Of a stretch of DNA of 64,000 nt, positions 16,693 through 25,551 are shown one piece after another. Under the pieces are notes generated by a model. That model saw nothing but the letters and a program-made list of their open reading frames with translations. It was not told the origin of the DNA and made no database searches. Every line of letters begins with the position of its first letter. Position 1 is the first letter of the stretch. The DNA is taken from positions 1 through 64,000 of the forward strand of contig JAFXZJ010000036.1 of the NCBI GenBank assembly GCA_017541305.1, given 5' to 3'. Origin of the DNA: Clostridia bacterium. GTDB lineage: Bacteria > Bacillota > Clostridia > Christensenellales > CAG-138. A program made the position numbers and the translations under genes.

Positions 16693-17229
16693 TTAATAGT
16701 TCTTCTCGTTGATCTCGAAATAGGCTTGGGGATGGGCGCAGACGGGGCAGATCTCGGGCGCCTTGGTGCCAACGACGATGTGACCGCAGTTGCGGCATTC
16801 CCACACCTTGACCTCGGACTTTTCGAATACGGCGGCCGTTTCTACATTGCGGAGCAGCGCGCGATAGCGCTCCTCATGCGTCTTTTCGATGGCGGCGACG
16901 CCGCGGAACTTCTCGGCAAGCTCGGTGAAGCCCTCGGCCTCGGCGGTCTTGGCAAAGCCCTCGTACATATCGGTCCATTCGAAATTCTCGCCCTCGGCGG
17001 CGGCAAGCAGGTTTTCGGCGGTGGAGCCGATGCCTTCAAGCTCCTTGAACCAAAGCTTGGCATGCTCCTTTTCGTTATCGGCGGTCTTCAAAAAGAGCGC
17101 CGCAATCTGCTCATAGCCTTCCTTCTTGGCCTTGGAGGCAAAGTAGGTGTACTTGTTCCTGGCCTGGGATTCGCCCGCAAAGGCTGCCCAGAGGTTCTTT
17201 TCGGTCTGTGTTCCCTGATACTTGCTCAT
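16693..17229 (-). CDS. rbr: Rubrerythrin
   Basis: This 178-residue protein has an N-terminal ferritin-like four-helix domain carrying the diiron Glu/His ligands ([27 protein letters not shown]) and a C-terminal rubredoxin-like domain (CRNCG...CPVC, about residues 144-162). It reduces hydrogen peroxide to water in anaerobes using electrons from rubredoxin. It sits between thioredoxin and rubredoxin on the same strand with gaps under 50 bp, so all three respond together to oxidative stress. The operon promoter carries a Crp/Fnr-type site. Confidence 0.96.
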   Translation of the reverse strand: MSKYQGTQTEKNLWAAFAGESQARNKYTYFASKAKKEGYEQIAALFLKTADNEKEHAKLWFKELEGIGSTAENLLAAAEGENFEWTDMYEGFAKTAEAEGFTELAEKFRGVAAIEKTHEERYRALLRNVETAAVFEKSEVKVWECRNCGHIVVGTKAPEICPVCAHPQAYFEINEKNY

Positions 17230-17247
17230 AGCTTCCTCCGATAATTT

Positions 17248-17553
17248 TTATTTGACGAGATCCAGCAGCTTCTGCTTGGGCACGAAGCCTATGGACCTTG
17301 AGACTTCCATACCGTTTTTGAACGCGATGACGGTGGGGATGCTTGTGACGTTGAACTGCATGGCAAGCTGACGCTCGTCATCCACGTTTACCTTGCAGAC
17401 CTTGATATCGGGATTCTCCTCCGCGATCTGCTTGACCACGGGACCGAGCATGCGGCAGGGGCCGCACCAGGTTGCCCAGAAATCCACCAGCACGGGCTTA
17501 TCCGACTGCATCACTTCTTCATCAAAGGTATTGTAGCTTAATTCGATCTCCAT
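17248..17553 (-). CDS. trxA: Thioredoxin
   Basis: This 101-residue protein has the active site ATWCGPCRM (about residues 27-35) and the cis-Pro loop TSIPTV. It reduces protein disulfides in the cytoplasm. The start at 17553 gives the normal family length. The frame extends to an ATG at 17607, but that lacks a ribosome site and would add a Lys-rich tail. GGAGG (17571-17567) can pair with CCTCC (17583-17579), so the ribosome site may be masked in a 5-bp hairpin. This hairpin is part of a leader motif shared with two other genes. Confidence 0.93.
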   Translation of the reverse strand: MEIELSYNTFDEEVMQSDKPVLVDFWATWCGPCRMLGPVVKQIAEENPDIKVCKVNVDDERQLAMQFNVTSIPTVIAFKNGMEVSRSIGFVPKQKLLDLVK

Positions 17554-17566
17554 TTTGTTTACCGTT

Positions 17567-17591
17567 CCTCCCTGCAAAGGAGGCCTTTCTT
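17567..17591 (-). promoter_or_regulatory. Shared leader motif, copy B (thioredoxin leader)
   Basis: Minus strand AAGAAAGG, three variable bases, then CCTTTGCA; 17 of 19 positions equal the copy before the TPM gene (20815-20833). The 3' half forms a hairpin that covers GGAGG. Confidence 0.6.
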
Positions 17592-17607
17592 TTTTGATTA
17601 CAGGCAT

Positions 17608-17648
17608 ATTTTATCCAAAGACCGGCGCCGCAACAGTGACTTGGTCAC
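17608..17648 (-). promoter_or_regulatory. Thioredoxin operon promoter with Crp/Fnr-type palindrome
   Basis: The perfect palindrome GTGAC-N3-GTCAC (17636-17648) is centred about 41.5 bp upstream of the start site predicted from the -10 TAAAAT (17613-17608). No good -35 is present. This is the geometry of class II activation by a Crp/Fnr protein, whose gene begins just upstream. Confidence 0.6.
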
Positions 17649-17663
17649 ACTTGGCGAAATATA

Positions 17664-18332
17664 TTATTCGATCTTTCCCCGCAGGCCATCCGCGTCCTTT
17701 ATCAGCACGCCGCCGCGCTTTGTTTCGACGAGTCCTTCGGACGCAAACTGCTTGAGCTTGCGGGCGACGACCTCCCGCGCGGAATTGACCCGCTCGGCAA
17801 TGGCGCTCTGTGTGATGGGGATGAGGCGCTCCCCCGTCCGCTCGTACTCGGAAACGAGGAACGAGGCCAGGCGCGAATCGAAGCCCGAAAAGAGAAGGGA
17901 TTCCATCGTCTGCATCACTGCGGAGAAGTTCTCCGACGCGCGCTCGAAGAGGAAGCAGCGAGCGTGTATGCTGGAGGCGGTGAGCGAGGCAAGGGCTTCG
18001 GCGTTCATCACGAGCAGCTCGGAATCGCATTCGGCGGACATATGCGTATCAAAGCTGAGCTGCTTTACCACGCAGGCGGCGGAAAGCACGCTCACTTCCC
18101 CCGCGCCCAGGCGGAAGAGGGTGATCTCCCTGCCCTCGGGCGAGAGCGAATAGATGCGCAGCGACCCCGATATCACCACTGCAAGCCCCAGGCATGCGCA
18201 GTCGCGGCTGTAAAGAAGGCTGCCCTTTTCGGCGCGCCTTATGGCCGAATTGCGCAGGGCAAAGGCCCTTTCCTCTTCGGTCAGGTGCTCCCAGAAGGGC
18301 AGTGTTTTCAGGATTTTTATAACTTCATCCAT
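17664..18332 (-). CDS. Crp/Fnr-family transcriptional regulator
   Basis: This 222-residue protein has an N-terminal cyclic-nucleotide-binding-like beta barrel (about residues 8-120), a long dimer helix, and a C-terminal winged helix (about 150-215). Its recognition helix reads SAREVVARKLKQF. The R-E-x3-R spacing resembles E. coli Crp, which reads GTGA half-sites, and fits the GTGAC palindrome in front of the thioredoxin operon. Several Cys residues (DCACLG, SAAC, SAEC) could be redox-sensitive. It is 3 bp downstream of the TlpA-like gene. Ligand is unknown. Confidence 0.92.
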   Translation of the reverse strand: MDEVIKILKTLPFWEHLTEEERAFALRNSAIRRAEKGSLLYSRDCACLGLAVVISGSLRIYSLSPEGREITLFRLGAGEVSVLSAACVVKQLSFDTHMSAECDSELLVMNAEALASLTASSIHARCFLFERASENFSAVMQTMESLLFSGFDSRLASFLVSEYERTGERLIPITQSAIAERVNSAREVVARKLKQFASEGLVETKRGGVLIKDADGLRGKIE

Positions 18333-18335
18333 TTA

Positions 18336-18938
18336 TCATTCGGCATTCTGCAAAAGCGGGAGTATCACGCTCTCCCAGCCCGCGATATCGCGCGAGCCGA
18401 TGCAGGGCTCGTCAAGCAGCTTTTCACCGCGGGCGTTGATGAACACCGTGGTGGGCACGTACTCGGTCTGAAGCTCGGCAAGCGTGGGAGTGCAGGGGAG
18501 CACGGGATAGGTTATGCCGATCGAGCTTATCGTGGAGAGTATGGACGCGTTATCGGAGCTGGAGTAGACGCCGAGGATCACGAGCCCACGGTCCTTATAC
18601 TGCTCGTAGATGGTTTCAAGATCGGGCAGCTCGCCCATGCAGGGCGGGCACCATGTCTCGAAGAAATTGATCATTATCACCTTGGCGGAGGCGAAATCCG
18701 CAAGGGAGATCGGATCGCCGTTCACGTCAACGCCGGAAAACGTCACCATACCCTCGGGCAAGGGGCTTTCCGTTGGCGCGGGAGCTTCGGATGCGAATAC
18801 CGGAGCCGCGGTCCTTTCGGCCTGGGCGAAGGGATCGAATACCTGCCCGCCCGAGCCCTGAGAACCGGGGATCCGCATAGTGCAGGCGCAGGTGAACATG
18901 ACCATGAGCGCCGCGAGTATCGAAGCGAGTTTTTTCAT
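18336..18938 (-). CDS. TlpA/ResA-like thioredoxin-fold lipoprotein
   Basis: This 200-residue protein has a lipobox ending FTCAC (lipid Cys near residue 19), a flexible Ala/Pro-rich linker (about 20-60), then a thioredoxin fold with ETWCPPCMG (about residue 95) and the cis-Pro loop YVPTTVF. It is a membrane-anchored thiol-disulfide oxidoreductase facing outwards. The start at 18938 follows AAAGGA; an upstream extension to 19142 overlaps the TPM gene out of frame and is not used. It lies between the TPM gene and the Crp/Fnr gene in one operon. Confidence 0.9.
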   Translation of the reverse strand: MKKLASILAALMVMFTCACTMRIPGSQGSGGQVFDPFAQAERTAAPVFASEAPAPTESPLPEGMVTFSGVDVNGDPISLADFASAKVIMINFFETWCPPCMGELPDLETIYEQYKDRGLVILGVYSSSDNASILSTISSIGITYPVLPCTPTLAELQTEYVPTTVFINARGEKLLDEPCIGSRDIAGWESVILPLLQNAE

Positions 18939-18954
18939 AACAATGTCCTTTCGA

Positions 18955-20790
18955 TCAGAACTTCCTGCCGCTGCCGGAATGCGACGAGCCGGAGGAGCCG
19001 TGATAACCGCCGGAATAGGAGGAATGCCCGCCGGATGAGCCCGAGCCCTTGCCGCTGTCGCTCCTGACGGGGCTGTAAACGCGGGTGACGTCATTGCGGA
19101 TGAACCGGTCGAGCGTGGGCTGCAGCCTGCAGCTGTCGGCAACGAGATGATCGTTCGCAGAATAAGCGGTGCGGACGGTCTTCATGCTGCGCTTGGCGGA
19201 GGAGGTGCGCACACCGCCGCCGATGAGGCCCGCCACGGCGGAGAGCGCCGAGCGTATAGCCCATATGAAGGGGATGCGCGGAGTGCGGCCTGTGCGCAGG
19301 GTGGTATCGAGATAATCGAGCCAGCGGTCGGCGGCGCCGTAATAATCGCTGACGTCCGCACGGCTGCCCGCGGCGTCGCTGAGGAGCTCGACGTTCCTGG
19401 TCTTGATCTTATCGGTCGCGTTGCCGTAAGCGTTCATCACTATGCGGTCTCCCGGCTCGAGTATGCCCAGTATAACGCCGGAATAGTCTTCGCCGAGGCC
19501 GTAGCCCTTATACCTGTAGAATGCGTCGATATAGTTGTCGTCATCCATGCCATAGGTCTCATTCGACGTGAGCACGACGACGTCCACGCCGTATTTTTCC
19601 TTGATATTATTGAGCTTTTCAAGAAGCTGTGCCTTCTTGTCGGCGTCGATGAGATTCGCTTCGTCGGCAATTCGCGGGGCGTTGGGATCCTGCTTGCGCT
19701 GATACTCGCCGCCGTTTAAGGATGGGAACCATTCGGGTGCGAAGGGCGCGCCCTTGTCGAGCAGGGTGCCGATATTGCCCACCCAGTCATAAATGCCATC
19801 GGCATATTCGCCGCGGCCGAGATAGTCATAAAGCACGTCGTCAAGCTGATTTGCGTTATCCTCGGTGTAAAGCGAGCGGGACCTTTCGCCCGTGACGCAG
19901 CACCAGCCGCCCCTGTCGCCGGGATCCATGCAGATGAACAGGCAGAAGCCGTCGTGATCGGGACCCGCGCCGTAGCCGTTGAAATCGTAGAAATCGGCGG
20001 CATAAACGCTGTGTTCGAGCCCGTGGGAGGAAACGTCGGTGAAAATCACTATGTCGGTGGAATACTTGGGAGCGACCTCCGCGATCCTCGCGGCGATCCT
20101 CGCCTCCTCATCGGGGGTGAGTATGTCGGCGTCGTCGACTACGCGGGGCGCGTCGGCGGCTGCGGGAGTGAAGCTCCATCCGGCAACGTCGACGGGATAC
20201 CAATAGGGCATTCCGGTTTCCTCGAATCTGCCGCTGACGGTGGTTATCTCGAACCCGAAATAGTCGGTTTCGGGATCGTACTCCACGTCGGAGGCAGCGG
20301 CGGCTTCCGTGGTCTTGTCAAGGAATGCGGAAAATGCGGATTTGAGGCCGCCGTCGAAATACGCTGCGTTGACGTGCGCCGATATGGAATTCAGGCTTTC
20401 GACGGGGAACATTTGATACCCGCGGAAGAATGCCTTGAGCAGATAGGCGCCGGTATCGGTATTGACGGCCATCAGCACGCCGTCCTTGGTCGCGCCATAG
20501 CCCAGACCGTTGTTCTCATAGAGGTAATCGACGTACTCCGAATCGGTATCGGCCTCGCCGCGCATATCGGTCGTGAAAGTGATGAGCACGAAATCGAGCT
20601 TATACTGCTCGACCGCCCCGCACGCGCGGGAGTTGAGCTCGTCGATATCGGCCTGCTCCATCACGTCGGAAAGATCGTTCATGCGCATGAGCTCGCTTCG
20701 CCATTCGGTGTCGCCGGATGCAAGCACGGGCACAGAGGCTATGATCAGCAGGAGTACGAATAATAATGCGGAGATCCTTTTGACGCTCAT
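18955..20790 (-). CDS. Secreted/membrane TPM-domain protein with Ser/Gly-rich tail
   Basis: This 611-residue protein has a signal peptide (first 25 residues) and three successive TPM (DUF477) domains, about residues 30-165, 215-350 and 365-485. Each begins with a variant of (N/D)D(A/E)x(L/I)LT-like segments and contains a D-x-V-(I/V)-(L/F)-T strand. A hydrophobic stretch near residue 515 (IWAIRSALSAVAGLIGGG) and a Ser/Gly-rich tail (SSYSGGYHGSSG) follow. TPM domains occur in membrane proteins near LemA and zinc-ribbon genes; one plant member is a thylakoid repair factor. Function here is unknown; an envelope-stress role is possible. It is first in the operon ending with the Crp/Fnr gene. Confidence 0.88.
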   Translation of the reverse strand: MSVKRISALLFVLLLIIASVPVLASGDTEWRSELMRMNDLSDVMEQADIDELNSRACGAVEQYKLDFVLITFTTDMRGEADTDSEYVDYLYENNGLGYGATKDGVLMAVNTDTGAYLLKAFFRGYQMFPVESLNSISAHVNAAYFDGGLKSAFSAFLDKTTEAAAASDVEYDPETDYFGFEITTVSGRFEETGMPYWYPVDVAGWSFTPAAADAPRVVDDADILTPDEEARIAARIAEVAPKYSTDIVIFTDVSSHGLEHSVYAADFYDFNGYGAGPDHDGFCLFICMDPGDRGGWCCVTGERSRSLYTEDNANQLDDVLYDYLGRGEYADGIYDWVGNIGTLLDKGAPFAPEWFPSLNGGEYQRKQDPNAPRIADEANLIDADKKAQLLEKLNNIKEKYGVDVVVLTSNETYGMDDDNYIDAFYRYKGYGLGEDYSGVILGILEPGDRIVMNAYGNATDKIKTRNVELLSDAAGSRADVSDYYGAADRWLDYLDTTLRTGRTPRIPFIWAIRSALSAVAGLIGGGVRTSSAKRSMKTVRTAYSANDHLVADSCRLQPTLDRFIRNDVTRVYSPVRSDSGKGSGSSGGHSSYSGGYHGSSGSSHSGSGRKF

Positions 20791-20804
20791 CTTTATAATC
20801 CTTT

Positions 20805-20833
20805 GCCTTTGCCATGCAAAGGCGTCCTTTCTT
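20805..20833 (-). promoter_or_regulatory. Shared leader motif, copy A (TPM gene leader)
   Basis: Minus strand AAGAAAGGACGCCTTTGCA is followed by a perfect 8-bp hairpin GCCTTTGC-ATG-GCAAAGGC just before the ribosome site of the gene starting at 20790. It matches the leaders at 17567 and 36821. Confidence 0.6.
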
Positions 20834-20922
20834 GTGATATTTGACGGTTTTGCCTTGCAAAATTGCCGCCGTCATGCGGCAAAGTCAAATTCATGAAGCT
20901 TGAAGATCAAGCTTTCATCCCG

Positions 20923-21981
20923 TTAGCAAGACAAGAACGAAACGATGAGCATTATCGCGGCGAATATCGCGGCGAAGGTGCCCCAGCGATAGAGCAGGCT
21001 CTTCTTCTTATCGGTCGGAACGTCGCCAACGACCTTGCCCGTCTGGCCGTTCATGGCAAAGCTGTATTGCTTGCCGCCGTAATTGACGTTGAAGGTGTAG
21101 ACGGGAAGCAGCACGTACTTGGCCTCGAGCTCATCGGGATGGAGCGTGTCGGACCTGCGGTCGAGGCTGGAATAGGTGTAATCGGTCATGGCGTTGGCAT
21201 TGGCCACGTCGAGCGCGCTGGAATACATGCGGTTCTCGGCCCTTTCCCTGACCTCGTCGGAATCCTTATCGAAGCGCTCCGCGAAGAAGCCGGAAAGATA
21301 GCTCATCCTGAACGGCACCACGCCGCTCATGTCGAAGGGCTCGATGGAATCCATCAGCGCGTCTTCGAGCCTTGCGCTGCCGTCGACGGGGATATCGGTG
21401 AACTGCATCTCGATCGCCCTTTCGACGTCATAATGCGCGGTGGTGCTGATAACGTAATCGCCGTCGCGCGCGGAGCTGACCTTGGTGCCGTCATAGGCGA
21501 CGGTGCCGCGGTAAGTGCAGTTATAGAGCCAGAAGGGGACGTAAACGCCGCAGAGATCCTCGATGCTGCTCTCGTCGAAGAAATGCGAGGGCAGGAGCTT
21601 TCTTCCTTTATAGAAGCTCTGCACCGCGGCGGGAAGGGATTTTTTATCGATCTTGAAGGGGATTATGCCGTCGGGACGGAGTCCGCCCGAAACCTTTTCC
21701 GTCAGCACGATATTGTTGCCGCAGTAGGGGCATTTGAGCGAGGCGGAGACCGCGTCCGCGACTATTTCGGCGCCGCAGGAGATGCAGTTGTATATTGGAA
21801 GCTCCTCGGCGTTCTCGGGTATCGAGGCGTCGCTCGGACCGTTGTCAAGGTTCTCGTCCTCCTCGGTCGGGATATCATAGCTCATTCCGCACCAGTCGCA
21901 CACGGACTTGCCGCTTTCGGGATCGAACCTGAGCGGCGCGCCGCATGCCGGGCATTTTTGTTCTGAAAGCTTTTTCTCCAT
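20923..21981 (-). CDS. Zinc-ribbon protein with C-terminal membrane anchor
   Basis: This 352-residue protein has two N-terminal zinc ribbons (CPACG...CDWCG, about residues 10-35; CISCG...CPYCG, about 65-95), a central domain with WLYNCTYRGTV, and one C-terminal transmembrane helix (about 330-350). Proteins of this kind are annotated as TFIIB-type zinc-ribbon hypothetical proteins and often sit beside TPM genes, as here. Start: ATG at 21981 with AAAGG eight bases upstream; a GTG nine bases earlier overlaps that site. Function is unknown. Confidence 0.85.
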   Translation of the reverse strand: MEKKLSEQKCPACGAPLRFDPESGKSVCDWCGMSYDIPTEEDENLDNGPSDASIPENAEELPIYNCISCGAEIVADAVSASLKCPYCGNNIVLTEKVSGGLRPDGIIPFKIDKKSLPAAVQSFYKGRKLLPSHFFDESSIEDLCGVYVPFWLYNCTYRGTVAYDGTKVSSARDGDYVISTTAHYDVERAIEMQFTDIPVDGSARLEDALMDSIEPFDMSGVVPFRMSYLSGFFAERFDKDSDEVRERAENRMYSSALDVANANAMTDYTYSSLDRRSDTLHPDELEAKYVLLPVYTFNVNYGGKQYSFAMNGQTGKVVGDVPTDKKKSLLYRWGTFAAIFAAIMLIVSFLSC

Positions 21982-22074
21982 CGGGATCACCTTTCTTTGC
22001 AGAGTTTATGTTGAAGCCATTATACGCTTCTTATATTATACAGGAAAAGCCCTTCCGTTGCAATAGCTTAAAGC

Positions 22075-22794
22075 CTATTCGAGCAGGCCGTATTTTACCC
22101 GCACTCGGTTGAGCTTCTTTAAAAGAGGCCTTGCCAGTATGAGCAGGAAAAACACCGTGGCCGCGGCGTGAATTACGTTGAACACGAAGCCGGATGCGTA
22201 GGCCGCCGCAAGCAGTTCCCACGAGACGGAGGACTGGGTGGTGAACACGGTGGAGGTGTCCATGATAAGCCCGTATATCACGAGCGTGCCGAGACCGCCG
22301 AATATGCAGAGCGGCAGTAGCTTGGGCAGCGCGCCGTCCCTTCTGTGGAATATGAGCCCGCCCAGGAGCCCGAGCAGACCCATCGCCTCCATCTGCCAAG
22401 GCGTCCACGCGCCCTGACCGAATATGAAATTCGAAACGAAGGCTATCATTGCGCCCGCAATGAAGCCCGACTCCGCCCCGAACGCGACGCCGGTGACGAT
22501 CGCTATCGCCACGGCGGGCTTGAACTGGGGCACCATGTAGAACGCCGCCCTTGCCGCAACGCCTATCGCGATCATTGCGGCAAGCACCACCAGCTCGCGC
22601 GCGGCGGGCCTGCGCCGCTCGAACCTGAGCGCCATCGGCACCATAGAGGCGACGATGATCAAAAGGCTGACGATATAGAACCTGCGGTCGTCCCACACCG
22701 AAACGCCGAGCGCTATCACCGCGGGGACTACTATTCCCGCGGTGACGAGCGATAATATGAGGCGCAGCCTGCTTTTATTCCCGGTTTGTTCCAC
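22075..22794 (-). CDS. ECF transporter S component (substrate-binding membrane subunit)
   Basis: This 239-residue protein has about six hydrophobic helices and the S-component-like motif FKPAVAIAIVTGVAFGAESGFIAG (split: AVAIAIV, GVAFGAE, GFIAGAM). It captures a vitamin or cofactor and works with the T component and ATPases encoded just upstream. Its start overlaps the ATPase stop by 20 bp. It is not FolT, BioY, ThiT or RibU by motif, so the substrate is unassigned. No riboswitch precedes the operon to hint at it. Confidence 0.85.
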   Translation of the reverse strand: MEQTGNKSRLRLILSLVTAGIVVPAVIALGVSVWDDRRFYIVSLLIIVASMVPMALRFERRRPAARELVVLAAMIAIGVAARAAFYMVPQFKPAVAIAIVTGVAFGAESGFIAGAMIAFVSNFIFGQGAWTPWQMEAMGLLGLLGGLIFHRRDGALPKLLPLCIFGGLGTLVIYGLIMDTSTVFTTQSSVSWELLAAAYASGFVFNVIHAAATVFFLLILARPLLKKLNRVRVKYGLLE

Positions 22795-24421
22795 GAACGG
22801 CCTCCGTGACCTCGTCTATGAGTATCGCGTTTTCGAATACTTCCCCCGCGATGCGGTTCGCGGCGGTGGTGTAGAAGGTGTTGCGGCTGAAAAACTCGCG
22901 CGTTTCGGCGCGCGCTATCACGCCGCCGTCGAACATCAGCCCGACCGAATCGGCGTATTCCGCGCAGAATTCGGTGTCGTGCGTTACCAGAAGTATCGCG
23001 ATCCCCTCGTTTGCGAGCGCTGTGAGCCTATGCCCCAGCGCGCGCTTAACGCCCGCGTCCATGCCCTTGGTGGGCTCGTCCATCAGCAGTACTTTGGGCC
23101 GGGTGAGAAGTATTATCGCGATCGCGGTGCGCTGCTGCTCGCCGCCGGACAGGTCGAAGGGGTTCCTGTCCATCAGCCCGCCTATGTCCATAAGGCGGAC
23201 GACGTCGTCTATGCGCTCGCCCGCGTTTTCCCTGTGGGATGCGGCCTTTTCAAGCTCCTCGCGCACGGTGTCGGACGAGAAGAGCGTGCGCGGATCCTGA
23301 TCGAGCAGGCCTATATGCGCGTCAAACGCCGAAAAGCGGCCCTTCATCCTTTTGCCTTCCGCACACACCCTGCCGCGATAGGGAGCGCGCTCGCCGCAGA
23401 GCACGGAAAGCAGTGTGGATTTGCCCGCGCCGTTGCCGCCGACAAGACCCATTATCTCCCCGGGCCGCAGCTCGACAGAGGCGGCCTTGAGCACGTCGGG
23501 AGAATCCTTTTCATATCTGAAATAGACCTCCTTTGCCGAGAGCACCGGCTCCGCCGCGCGCGCTTTGGCGGGCTTGTCGGGCAGGCGGCGCTTGGGAAGG
23601 CCCATCGAGAGCAGCAGCCTTCGCCCCTCGTTGACCGTGAGCGCGGTCTCGTCAAGGCCAAGCTCAAGGCTGAGCTTTGCCGCGGCGGGCATGGCGTAAT
23701 ACATTTTCGATCCGCTTCGATACAGTATCTCGGCCGCCCTGCGCGGGGCGTCGCACACGGTGATGCGCCCGGACTCCATGACCGTCACCCGGTCGGCAAA
23801 GGGCATGGCCTCCTCAAGGCGATGCTCGCTGAGTATGACGGTGATGCCAAGCTCGGTATTCAGCTTTTTGACGGTGGTGAGAAAATCGAACGCGGCTATC
23901 GGGTCGAGCTGACTGGTGGGCTCGTCGAGCACGAGTATCCTGGGGCTGAGCGTCATTACGGAAGCAAGATTGAGCAGCTGCTTCTGCCCGCCCGACAGCT
24001 CGCTCACCTCGTTGTAAAACACCTTTTCAAGGCCGAAATAGCCCGCCATCTCGGCGACCTTCAGCCGCATGCGCCCCTGCTCGGCGCCAAGGCTTTCAAG
24101 CGCGAAGGCCAGCTCGTGCCACACCTTGTCGGTGACGATCTGGTCGTCGGGATGCTGAAAAACGAAGCCTATATCGGCCGTCTGCTCGCGCTGGGGGATC
24201 GAATCGAGCTCGCGCCCGGAAACGAGCACCCTTCCCTTCCTTTCGCCATGCGGCGTGAGCACGGATTTCATATGCCGCAGAAGGGTCGATTTGCCGCAGC
24301 CGGAGGGCCCGATCACGAGCATGAATTCGCCCTCGCCGACCTCGAGCGAGATATTCTCGAGCGCGGGCGACGCGGCATTGGGATACGTGAATGTCAGATC
24401 TTCGATTTTAACAGACGCCAT
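22775..24421 (-). CDS. ECF transporter ATPase, two ABC domains fused
   Basis: This 548-residue protein has two complete ABC domains. Domain 1: Walker A GPSGCGKSTLL (about residue 38), signature LSGGQKQ, Walker B ILVLDEPTSQLD. Domain 2: GGNGAGKSTLL (about 325), LSGGEQQ, VLLMDEPTKGMD. The fusion replaces separate EcfA1 and EcfA2. The start at 24421 (AAGGAGAA seven bases upstream) lies inside the end of the T-component gene, a 28-bp overlap. The longer frame to 24568 is excluded because it only reads antisense-like sequence within the T gene. It powers uptake on the cytoplasmic side. Confidence 0.93.
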   Translation of the reverse strand: MASVKIEDLTFTYPNAASPALENISLEVGEGEFMLVIGPSGCGKSTLLRHMKSVLTPHGERKGRVLVSGRELDSIPQREQTADIGFVFQHPDDQIVTDKVWHELAFALESLGAEQGRMRLKVAEMAGYFGLEKVFYNEVSELSGGQKQLLNLASVMTLSPRILVLDEPTSQLDPIAAFDFLTTVKKLNTELGITVILSEHRLEEAMPFADRVTVMESGRITVCDAPRRAAEILYRSGSKMYYAMPAAAKLSLELGLDETALTVNEGRRLLLSMGLPKRRLPDKPAKARAAEPVLSAKEVYFRYEKDSPDVLKAASVELRPGEIMGLVGGNGAGKSTLLSVLCGERAPYRGRVCAEGKRMKGRFSAFDAHIGLLDQDPRTLFSSDTVREELEKAASHRENAGERIDDVVRLMDIGGLMDRNPFDLSGGEQQRTAIAIILLTRPKVLLMDEPTKGMDAGVKRALGHRLTALANEGIAILLVTHDTEFCAEYADSVGLMFDGGVIARAETREFFSRNTFYTTAANRIAGEVFENAILIDEVTEAVRGTNRE

Positions 24422-25284
24422 AAGATATTCTCCTTGAGATTGACGAGCACGGGGGCCAAACAGAGCAGCGCGAAGGCGATGAAGCCGATTACGCACAGCG
24501 CGTCTGCGGGAACGGTTTTTATCGAGGGATAGAAGCGGAAATAGATGCGCTTTGCGGCCACCGCCCATACCGACAGCGCAAAAGCCAAAAGCAGCAGGGA
24601 ACCCATTACCGCATCCCGTTTTTCAAAGCGGAATATGGAAAACGAGGTGCGCCCCTTAAGCCCGTAGCCGCGCGAACGCATGCTGTCGGAGATATTGACG
24701 GCGCTTTCGAGCGCCCAAGTGACCGTAACCGAAAGCACGCTCATGCCGTGCCGAGCGGCCTTGACCGCGCTTTTGCCCATGGGCGGGGCTATGCTCCTCT
24801 GCGCGCGGGAAACGAGCGATATGCGCTTGAATATGCGCGGAACGAAGCGGAGCACCATTGAGAAAACGAGCGACAGCGTGGGGATCGCCCTTCCGAAAAG
24901 ATAGACATATTTATCGGCGGTCATCACCGAATTGAGGCAGTAGAACCACATTATGAGTGCGGCGAACATGCAGGCGGAAACGAGCCCGTAAAGCACGGCC
25001 TCTTTCGTTACCGCGTTGCCGTTCCACAGATAGAACAGCACCGTCACGCCCTCGTGATTGAAGAGCGGGTTCATCAGCGCGACTATGATTATGAAAGGCA
25101 GCACCAAGCAGAGGTCGAAGACAAGAGCCTTCCTCCCCTTGAGCACGACGGTATAGGCGCAGGCGGAAACGAGCGATATCCCCACTATCACGGGATGCAG
25201 CACCAGACAGGTTATGAGCATCACGAATATGAAGAACGCCATATTCACCGCGGGATGAACGGAATAAAAAGCGTCCCTGTGCAT
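24394..25284 (-). CDS. ECF transporter T component (CbiQ family)
   Basis: This 296-residue protein has five to six transmembrane segments and a cytoplasmic loop carrying ISDSMRSRGYG, the Ala/Ser-Arg-Gly coupling motif of T components that contacts the ATPases; the second coupling helix lies around RISLVSRAQRS. It is first gene of the T-A-S operon. The ribosome site is AAGGGG inside the 3' arm of an inverted repeat directly before the ATG, followed by TTTTT. Confidence 0.9.
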   Translation of the reverse strand: MHRDAFYSVHPAVNMAFFIFVMLITCLVLHPVIVGISLVSACAYTVVLKGRKALVFDLCLVLPFIIIVALMNPLFNHEGVTVLFYLWNGNAVTKEAVLYGLVSACMFAALIMWFYCLNSVMTADKYVYLFGRAIPTLSLVFSMVLRFVPRIFKRISLVSRAQRSIAPPMGKSAVKAARHGMSVLSVTVTWALESAVNISDSMRSRGYGLKGRTSFSIFRFEKRDAVMGSLLLLAFALSVWAVAAKRIYFRFYPSIKTVPADALCVIGFIAFALLCLAPVLVNLKENILWRLLKSKI

Positions 25285-25289
25285 AAAAA

Positions 25290-25347
25290 CCCCTTGGAGC
25301 GGATATGCCCCAAGGGGTATTATAGCATATGAAGTTTATTTTGGGAA
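25290..25347 (-). promoter_or_regulatory. Promoter and inverted repeat in front of the ECF transporter operon
   Basis: TATAAT (25324-25319) has TTCCCA 17 bp upstream. An inverted repeat CCCCTTGGGGC/GCTCCAAGGGG (25317-25290, including one G-T pair) spans the predicted start site and ends in the AAGGGG that serves as ribosome site. It could be a repressor operator or, if transcription starts further upstream, a hairpin that hides the ribosome site. Confidence 0.5.
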
Positions 25348-25496
25348 TCGGTATTTTTGTGCACGCTGAGGCATGAGCTCCCCCGGCCTTTCGCATCAGA
25401 TGATACGCAGAGCAAATATGAAGAAAGGATCCGGAACGAGGGCGTCTTCGGGAAGCGCCGACGAGGCGTCCGGACCAAAATATATTCCGCACGGAG

Positions 25497-25525
25497 TTGC
25501 GCAGGCCGCGGATTAAGTATATAAT
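25497..25525 (+). promoter_or_regulatory. Promoter of the flavodoxin-DUF362 operon
   Basis: TTGCGC, 17-bp spacer, TATAAT (25520-25525), 26 bp before the flavodoxin ATG. The rest of 25350-25496 shows no gene. Confidence 0.6.
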
Positions 25526-25551
25526 CAAATCAAACAACAGGAGGTGAAGAT

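Noticed and set aside
22031..22696. A 221-codon Arg/Ala-rich minus-strand frame over the S-component gene
   Set aside because: It is a shifted frame of the S component and lacks membrane helices; the frame at 22075-22794 has S-component motifs and operon overlap.
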